Source: Pisolithus tinctorius (taxonomy: Eukaryota > Basidiomycota > Agaricomycetes > Boletales > Pisolithaceae). From it: DNA of 64,000 nt. A model generated the notes under the pieces. It ran no database searches, was not told where the DNA came from, and worked only from the letters and a program-made list of their open reading frames with translations. This document shows, piece by piece, positions 57,891-64,000 of the stretch. Both the position numbers and the translations under genes were made by a program. Where the stretch lies: the NCBI GenBank assembly GCA_024663395.1, contig JANFAH010000017.1, forward strand, positions 372,001 through 436,000. Direction: 5' to 3'. Position 1 is the stretch's first letter. Every line of letters begins with the position of its first letter.

Positions 57891-59214
57891 ATGGATCTTG
57901 AAGCACAGCAGTTCCAGCACCATCATTGTCACTGTCTTGCTGCACTTGTAGTAGCAGTGATGATCCAGGTGCTATGCCTCTATGACCTCCTTTTTCATTC
58001 TGACTCAGAACCAATCCCCTACCATACCTCAATCCTGACTGGTGAGGGGTGGATGCTAGAGCTCCTGAATGGTCATCCAGACAGGATATGGACTTGCCTT
58101 GGTGTCAGCCATGGGGTTTTTGATCACCTGATGCAGGTGCTCACCCATCATGGTTTTGTGCCTTCTCCTCTCACAATGGAATTTCTGTGGAGGAACAACT
58201 TGGGATATTCCTCTACACCTGTGTTACTGGGTTGTCATCCCAGCATGTTGCTGAGAGGTTCCAACACTCACCAGGGACCATCACTAGGTAGGGAGTTCAT
58301 TGGACTGTCTGATATTTTTCTCACAATTTTTTAGATATTTCAAAGCAATGTTGGCTTTCTTTTCTGGAGGACAATTCTATGCATCCCAAGTGCTATTCCC
58401 CACCAACAACACTCCCATATCAACTATGATTACTAGTGACCCATGCTTCCGATTTTTCCAGGATTGTATTGGTGCAGTTGATGGCCCTCATATTCGAGCA
58501 TTCACTGCTGCTGAGGACCAGCCTTACATGAGGAACTGGAAGGGCTACCTATCTCAAAACTGTCTCTTCATCTGTGATTTTGACTTCTTCTTCACATATG
58601 CCCTCACTGGCTTTGATGGGTCAACTGCAGATGCAACCATGTGGCATGATGCACACAGGAATGACTTGCACATGCCACCTGGGAAGTACCTTCTTGCAGA
58701 TGCAGGGTTTGGGACCTGTGATGCACTTCTGGTTCCCTATTGAGGTGTTCGTTACCATCTGAAAGAATGGTGCCAGGCTGGATTAAGGTAAGTTGCTATT
58801 CCATCCTGCTCAGTGTACCTGTAACTTCTATTTTATAGACCTCAAAACCAAGAGGAGTTATTCAACCTTTGCCATGCTGGACTTAGAAATGCCATTGAAC
58901 AGATATTTGGTGTTATAAAACACAGGTGGAGGATTCTTCAAGTTCCCCCTGAATATAGCATCCACACCCAAACTCAAGTACCTGCTGCTCTCTGTGCCCT
59001 CCACAATTTCATACAGTGCTATGATCCAGAAGAGTTCTTTGACCCTGAACTTGCCATGGACATAGGAGAGGATGATGGTATTGGAAGCCTTGGTGATGGA
59101 CCAGCAGATGCTGCAGAGAGGAGAAGGGCTGATAATAGGCATGACAACATTGCAGAGGAGATGTGGATTGACTATCAGCACCAGCTTACAATTAGGGGCC
59201 TTCTCCGAGCCTGA
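57891..59214 (+). pseudogene. Harbinger DDE transposase, copy 1 (mutated)
   Basis: DDE_Tnp_4-type transposase with introns at 58288-58334 and 58788-58838. D-D-E motifs: Asp in 'GAVDGPHIRAF', Asp in 'LLADAGFGTC', Glu in 'NAIEQIFGVIKHRW'. Compared with copy 2, 'DGTHIRA' became 'DGPHIRA', 'RNRKG' became 'RNWKG', 'AIERIFG' became 'AIEQIFG' and 'KRRW' became 'KHRW'; the last three are CpG-type changes. A 5-nt difference near 58165 shifts the frame after 'GFVPS', and TGA at 58741 stops it where an Arg codon (CGA) is expected. It is not functional. Confidence 0.9.
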
Positions 59215-59419
59215 ACATTCAGATTTCATGGTGTACAAATATATGTTCTTACAATTGTTTCACACTCATGTAGAAAAATAACTTCCATTGTCAATAGGAA
59301 GCTAGTCATAGTCTTGTACATTTTATTATGTACATATTTGTATAAAGGGGGGGGGACTTGAAAGGATATGCAGGGGGGGTACATTTGTATATTGTAAAAA
59401 AAAAAAACAAGACAAACAC

Positions 59420-60701
59420 CTATCTCTGCCCATCCTGGTACTTCATCAGCTGACACTGCACCCAAATCTGCTTCGCCAGCTCCTGATGCTTGAGGAAAAT
59501 ATTCACTTCATCTGGGGTTGCACTGAGGAAGTAGTTGCTGATGTCGATCTGATTGTCTGTTGAGAGCTGTGGCATGCTGTTGATGTAGTCCATGGCAGCA
59601 TCAATGAGGGGATTGGTAGTGGGTGGCAGGGGCAATGGGGCAGTGATTGCATGCATGAAATTATCGAGCCTGGAGGTGATGGCAGTGATGAATGAACTGT
59701 GATCTTCTTCAGCATGTGCTTTGGCTGACAGGGCCAAGAGCACTTCAATCCACCTTCAGACATTGCAATGGACTTGGCTTTCCTTTTTCCATGACTGATG
59801 CTGGTGACGGCCAATGACGATGACAACCTGGCTGACACATGCAACAAAAAACTTGATGGTGCAGAAGGGGGGATGAAGTTCAGATCCACAGACTGTGTGT
59901 CCTCACAATGGTGAGCATTGAGAGCATGTGTCATGTTGAGGAGGGAGAGGGAGGGAGGGGGGGTAGGAATGGTCAAAGCAGTGGGGGGTGCAGTAGAGGC
60001 AGGAGTATTGAAGGCAGAGGTCATGGTTGTACAAGGCACAGTAGTGGCATGTGGCCAGTAGATAAACCAACCTCAGCCATGTGAGGGGAGAAGGAGCTCT
60101 ACACTGGCAAAGTGGGGGAACCCAGAATTGCAAAATGGCTTCACGTCTTTGTGTGCCTGACTAGATGTTAGTGGATGATCTGACAAGAAAAAAACTACAT
60201 TACCTTTACATACCAATCCCAAAGATTGGCATTGTCCTGCAAGATCATCGCACCATGCTCATCATCATAAGCAAAGCCAGAGGCCACCGATTTAAGATTG
60301 GTGATGGTGTAGTAGGATTTTTTAAGCTGGATAATTGTTAGCAAGGAAAAAAAAAGAATGATATGATGACTTACCACCTTGAACTTCTGCTCACATGATT
60401 CAGCTGTCTTATCACTGTTATCCAGACCTGGTGGATAATTATGAGCCATGTGGGCTGCTGTGGTGTTCCATGTTGCCTTCTTAAAGTTCCCATCACCAGC
60501 CTGTGAAAGATGAGAGGCCAAGAAATCCAATAATGCACCTTCCTCCTCTGTTGTCCATACTGCAGCCTTCTTGCAAGTCCTGGGGGGAGGCAGGGGGTTC
60601 CACAGGTCTAGAGGATTGATTGTAAGACCATGCAAGTGCAACAAGTGGGTTGATCCCACAGATGAGCCAGACATTTGATGATCGTAGTAACTGGGTGACA
60701 A
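59420..60701 (-). pseudogene. Harbinger Myb/SANT-like accessory protein, copy 1
   Basis: Starts at 60701. Exons 60701-60375, 60326-60204 and 60156 onward are separated by introns 60327-60374 and 60157-60203. 'AVWTTEEEGALLDFLAS' with 'FKKATWNTTAAHMA' is a trihelix/Myb-SANT-like DNA-binding domain. 'YTITNLKSVASGFAYDDEHG' and 'FCNSGFPHFASVELLLPS' complete the family pattern. A Ser/Pro-rich linker and a helical C-terminus ('FLKHQELAKQIWVQCQLMKY') follow after a frame change near 59740. In Harbinger elements this protein brings the transposase to the nucleus and the ends. The copy is frameshifted. Confidence 0.8.
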
Positions 60702-62189
60702 TGGTTCATACCTCAGGTGGATGCATGTGACAGTTCACATCACATGAACCTTTTAACCGAAGCTGAAGTTGAAAACTTGGACTTCACATTTGCAGGGTGA
60801 ACAGCACCTTAGAACATATCAAAAAGATGGAATGGTACATCATACACAGTGTCTGGTGCTCAATGGATGGTAATACTGGGATTTTAACATCTGATAGCTC
60901 CTCCTAGAATTATATTACACCTACTTCAGTGTGTCACACCCTCAGAACTTGAGACTTGGTACCAGTCTCTTATCCTCAGTAGTGAAATGTATTTACTGGA
61001 TCAGAAGTCTACATGTATCATTTTTCACATATTTTTGGGTTCTCTGGGTAATGCAGGTATTATATTACATGAAGGCATGTCCCATGACCAAGGGGAACAT
61101 GGTACTCCATCCATTGAGTACCAGACACTGTGTATGATGTACCATTCCATCTTTTTGATATGTTCTAAAAGTCTCTGCAACTTTTTGCACATTTTCCCAT
61201 GCTCTCTGGGTGATTGTTTTCCTTCCCCTGCTCTCTCCCCTTCTGGTGTGGACTTGGTATTTATTTTTTTGGTTGTGAATAAGTATTCAATAGATCCCTA
61301 GATAGTTGGAATAGCAATATACTGCCTGGAAATTGATGGAGCCCCTAAATACCAGCAGGGGAAGACCATGGCACAACACCTCAAAAGCTCCACCCCATTC
61401 AATGAGCTTGTGATATTATATAGGTACAGAGGGCCACTACAAGGGGATGTCCCTCTCAGATGCCCATATCAAATGTAGCAAAATTGCGAACACTTTTTTG
61501 TCTGTAACCCCTGAAATCATTTCTAGTGATTCAGAGCTTCTCAGCCACCTGATGGGTGGTCCAATTATGCACCAATTCACGAAGTGTAACTACTATACCA
61601 TGTTACATCACAGTACCAGCACAAAAGGCCCAGAAAAAATTCTCTATGGTGAAATACAGGGAGGAGGAGATTGTGTCACCACATGTAAAGCACTTCATCA
61701 AAGGCTATGAACTTTGGATATGCTGTAGGCATACACATTACCTTGATGGAGACATGAAAACCAATTAGATATGTCCAATATTTCAGAAAAGTGTCCGCTT
61801 TTTGGCTTTTTACCCCTATCTCATTTCCAAGCTATTCAGGGCCACTAGTATACTCGACTAAGTGTTCAATTATGCTCTAATATACTTATACTTCATGTTA
61901 ATGATCATATATGATGCATGCCAGCAGAAGATAGAGCCCAGTAGGGCAAGGGAGCTGACCCAGGGGACTACAGAGCAGTAGGGTGGGAAATTTCAATATA
62001 TACCAAATGCGGACGTGGGTTGGGAGTAGTGGTGGGCCAGCAGCATTTTTAACTTGTCAGTGGCTATGGAATTATCTACCGCAGGCGGGCAAGGGCGGGC
62101 AGCGCTCCACGAGAGGTGTGGCTACACAATTACATAATGTGAAGCTTCGGTCTCGGCTTTCAACAAGCAGCTGCAATTGAAGTTCCACT

Positions 62190-62478
62190 GTTCTCGACAG
62201 TGGCCGAGAGCAAAGCTTCAAAAAATACAGTGTAGGGTGTTTTCTGACGAAGAAAGTGATGACGACGACCTATTCCTAGATAAGTGGTAGATACTTTGTA
62301 GTATGTCAGGCTCGTATCTACATTTTCGTGGCCATTTTTTGTGATTCATTATAATATATGCAAAGCCGTTAAATTACACCTCGGGTAAGTTTGCGGTGTC
62401 TTGGGTCCCAATGGGGTCAATTACCAAGTCTAGTATTTACGGGCGCCTCGCCCACCGCCTTTCTGAGCGTGACCGTCA
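62190..62478. other. Spacer between foldback element and second Harbinger copy
   Basis: About 290 bp with normal CpG content and no open frame. 62230-62270 holds a short GA/GAC-rich stretch. Nothing further is recognised. Confidence 0.4.
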
Positions 62479-62530
62479 GGCGCCGTTCACCCTCCGAAGT
62501 CGAAGTCGAAAACTTCGACTTCGACTTCGG

Positions 62531-62637
62531 CAATGTAGTCACGTGATGATTATATAAGCTGTGCACGCTCGTGCAAATGCAAAGTCCAAGTTTCGGCCTT
62601 CTGCTTTAGTAATGTAGTCATGTGATGATTATATAAG
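62531..62637 (+). promoter_or_regulatory. Duplicated E-box plus TATA module upstream of transposase, copy 2
   Basis: 'aatgtagtcacgtgatgatt' with 'atataag' lies at 62531-62558 and a second copy (catgtga) at 62610-62637. Spacing is 79 bp and the second TATA lies about 70 bp before the ATG at 62699. Likely the transposase core promoter, duplicated in the ancestor of both copies. Confidence 0.55.
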
Positions 62638-62698
62638 ACAACAACACAACTTGTAGTTCAATAGATAACATTGTGATAACAGATCAAACAACTCTGCT

Positions 62699-64000
62699 AT
62701 GGATCTTGAAGCACAGCAGCTCCAGCACCATCGTCGTCGCCGTCTTGCTGCACTTGTAGTAGCAGTGATGATCCAGGTGCTATGCCTCTATGACCTCCTT
62801 TTTCATTCTGACTCAGAACCAATCCCCTACCATACCTCAATCCTGACTGGTGAGGGGTGGATGCTAGAGCTCCTGAATGGTCATCCAGACAGGATACGGA
62901 CTTGCCTTGGTGTCAGCCATGGGGTTTTTGATCACCTGATGCAGGTGCTCACCCATCATGGTTTTGTGCCTTCTCGCAATGGAGTTTCTGTGGAGGAACA
63001 ACTTGGGATATTCCTCTACACCTGTGTTACTGGGTTGTCATCCCGGCATGTTGCTGAGAGGTTCCAGCACTCACCAGGGACCATCACTAGGTAGGGAGTT
63101 CATTGGACTGTCTGATATTTTTCTCACAATTTTTTAGATATTTCAAAGCAATGTTGGCTTTCTTTTCTGGGGGACAATTCTATGCATCCCAAGTGCAATT
63201 CCCCACCAACAACACTCCCATATCAACTATGATTACTAGTGACCCACGCTTCCGATTTTTCCAGGATTGTATTGGTGCAGTTGATGGCACTCATATTCGA
63301 GCATTCACTGCTGCTGAGGACCAGCCTTACATGAGGAACCGGAAGGGCTACCTATCTCAAAACTGTCTCTTCATCTGTGATTTTGACTTCTTCTTCACAT
63401 ATGCCCTCACTGGCTTTGATGGGTCAACTGCAGATGCAACCATGTGGCATGATGCACACAGGAATGACTTGCACATGCCACCTGGGAAGTACCTTCTTGC
63501 AGATGCAGGGTTTGGGACCTGTGATGCACTTCTGGTTCCCTATTGAGGTGTTCGTTACCATCTGAAAGAATGGCGCCAGGCTGGATTAAGGTAAGTTGCT
63601 ATTCCATTCTGCTCAGTGTACCTGTAACTTCTATTTTATAGACCTCAAAACCGAGAGGAGTTATTCAACCTTCGCCATGCTGGACTTAGAAATGCCATTG
63701 AACGGATATTTGGTGTTATAAAACGCAGGTGGAGGATTCTTCAAATTCCCCCTGAATATAGCATCCACACCCAAACTCAAGTACCTGCTGCTCTCTGTGC
63801 CCTCCACAATTTCATACGGCGCTATGATCCAGAAGAGTTCTTTGACCCTGAACTTGCCATGGACATAGGAGAGGATGATGGTGTTGGAAGCCTTGGTGAT
63901 GGACCAGCAGATGCTGCAGAGAGGAGAAGGGCTGATAATAGGCGTGACAACATTGCAGAGGAGATGTGGATTGACTATCAGCACCAGCTTACAATTAGGG
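62699..64000 (+). CDS. Harbinger DDE transposase, copy 2 (partial in window)
   Basis: Introns at 63091-63137 and 63591-63641. Motifs are well kept: 'GAVDGTHIRAFTAAEDQPYM' (first Asp), 'LLADAGFGTC' (second Asp), 'RNAIERIFGVIKRRWRILQI' (Glu). The N-terminal helical region 'VEEQLGIFLYTCVTGLSSRH' and 'FQHSPGTITR' is in frame, unlike copy 1. The only visible defect is TGA at 63544-63546, just after 'LLVPY', where CGA (Arg, 'RGVRYHLKEW') is expected. The same stop is in copy 1. The end of the gene is outside the window. Confidence 0.88.

Larger units (their letters stand above)
57671..60808 (+). mobile_element. PIF/Harbinger DNA transposon, copy 1 (complete)
   Basis: 3138 bp with TTA duplications (57668-57670 and 60809-60811). 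The left end GGCACCATTTGCCCT and the right end (rc) GGTGCTGTTCACCCT form the terminal inverted repeat, followed by a 'aagt(c/t)(g/a)aagt' palindromic subterminal segment. It carries a DDE transposase (plus) and a Myb/SANT-like protein (minus), the two-gene layout of Harbinger. The empty site is preserved in the right foldback arm at about 61163-61170. Confidence 0.93.
56651..62185. mobile_element. Large foldback element with ~1.08-kb inverted arms
   Basis: The left arm is 56651-57670 plus 60809-60868, interrupted by the Harbinger element. The right arm is about 61110-62185, in inverted orientation and nearly identical. The loop is about 60869-61110. Without Harbinger the element is about 2.4 kb. 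Ends read GAACTTCAATT...AATTGAAGTTC. No transposase gene was found, and frames such as minus 57183-57389 and plus 61447-61710 are mirror images. A target duplication was not resolved. Differences between arms are mostly CpG in the right arm against TpG/CpA in the left. Confidence 0.8.
62479..64000 (+). mobile_element. PIF/Harbinger DNA transposon, copy 2 (cut by window end)
   Basis: The left end GGCGCCGTTCACCCTCCGAA is the intact form of the inverted repeat of copy 1. The subterminal palindrome 'gaagtcgaagtcgaaaactt' keeps its CpGs. The preceding 3 bp are TCA, not TTA. The element continues past 64000, so the right end and Myb gene are outside the window. Confidence 0.9.

Noticed and set aside
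57183..61710. Frames starting MSLSDAHIKCSK on the minus strand (57183-57389) and plus strand (61447-61710)
   Set aside because: They lie in the two inverted arms and differ after a few dozen residues by a frame change. There is no domain, so chance ORFs in a repeat.

Overview
The window looks like a repeat-rich part of a basidiomycete genome, most probably an Agaricomycete. This rests on genes split by many short GT-AG introns (about 40-80 nt), a chromodomain Ty3/Gypsy element, a Crypton-like tyrosine recombinase, Harbinger elements, and recognisable fungal families (BTB protein, class I histone deacetylase tail, Mcp1/DUF1691 protein, RPB1, XPG-type nuclease, NhaD/ArsB-type permease). Species is not determined. 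No computation was run; all family assignments are from reading translations.

Layout. 1-5.5 kb: decayed, very CpG-poor DNA with a TTGCAA-rich repeat cluster and no recognised family. 5.5-28.5 kb: a degenerate multi-copy block in which three genes recur in the order A (minus, coiled-coil/DUF6697-like), C (plus, Mcp1-like) and B (minus, C2H2-like zinc finger), about four times. It is interspersed with two truncated histone deacetylase tails, one intact BTB gene and a U6 snRNA gene. 28.5-32 kb: an XPG/GEN1-like nuclease gene that is intact in frame but has lost metal-binding aspartates. 32-35.7 kb: duplicated, broken pieces of the RNA polymerase II largest subunit gene with a 67-bp tandem expansion. 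35.9-40.3 kb: a near-intact Crypton-like tyrosine recombinase gene (about 806 codons), one intron of which carries a 1.6-kb palindromic foldback transposon. 42.2-44 kb: an intact two-exon ion permease gene.

44.4-56.6 kb: a full Ty3/Gypsy chromovirus (minus strand, TSD CTCAG) carrying two nested insertions. One is a solo LTR of its own family (TSD GTCTT). The other is a 4.7-kb gag-only LTR element, which itself carries an inverted solo LTR of its own family. 56.6-62.2 kb: a palindromic foldback element with about 1.08-kb arms. Its left arm is interrupted by a complete PIF/Harbinger transposon (TSD TTA) while the right arm keeps the empty site. 62.5-64 kb: a second, less mutated Harbinger copy that runs off the window.

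The clearest genome-scale process is C-to-T (G-to-A) change at CpG in transposon DNA. It is visible by comparing the two Harbinger copies and the two foldback arms, and it explains many nonsense codons as CGA to TGA.
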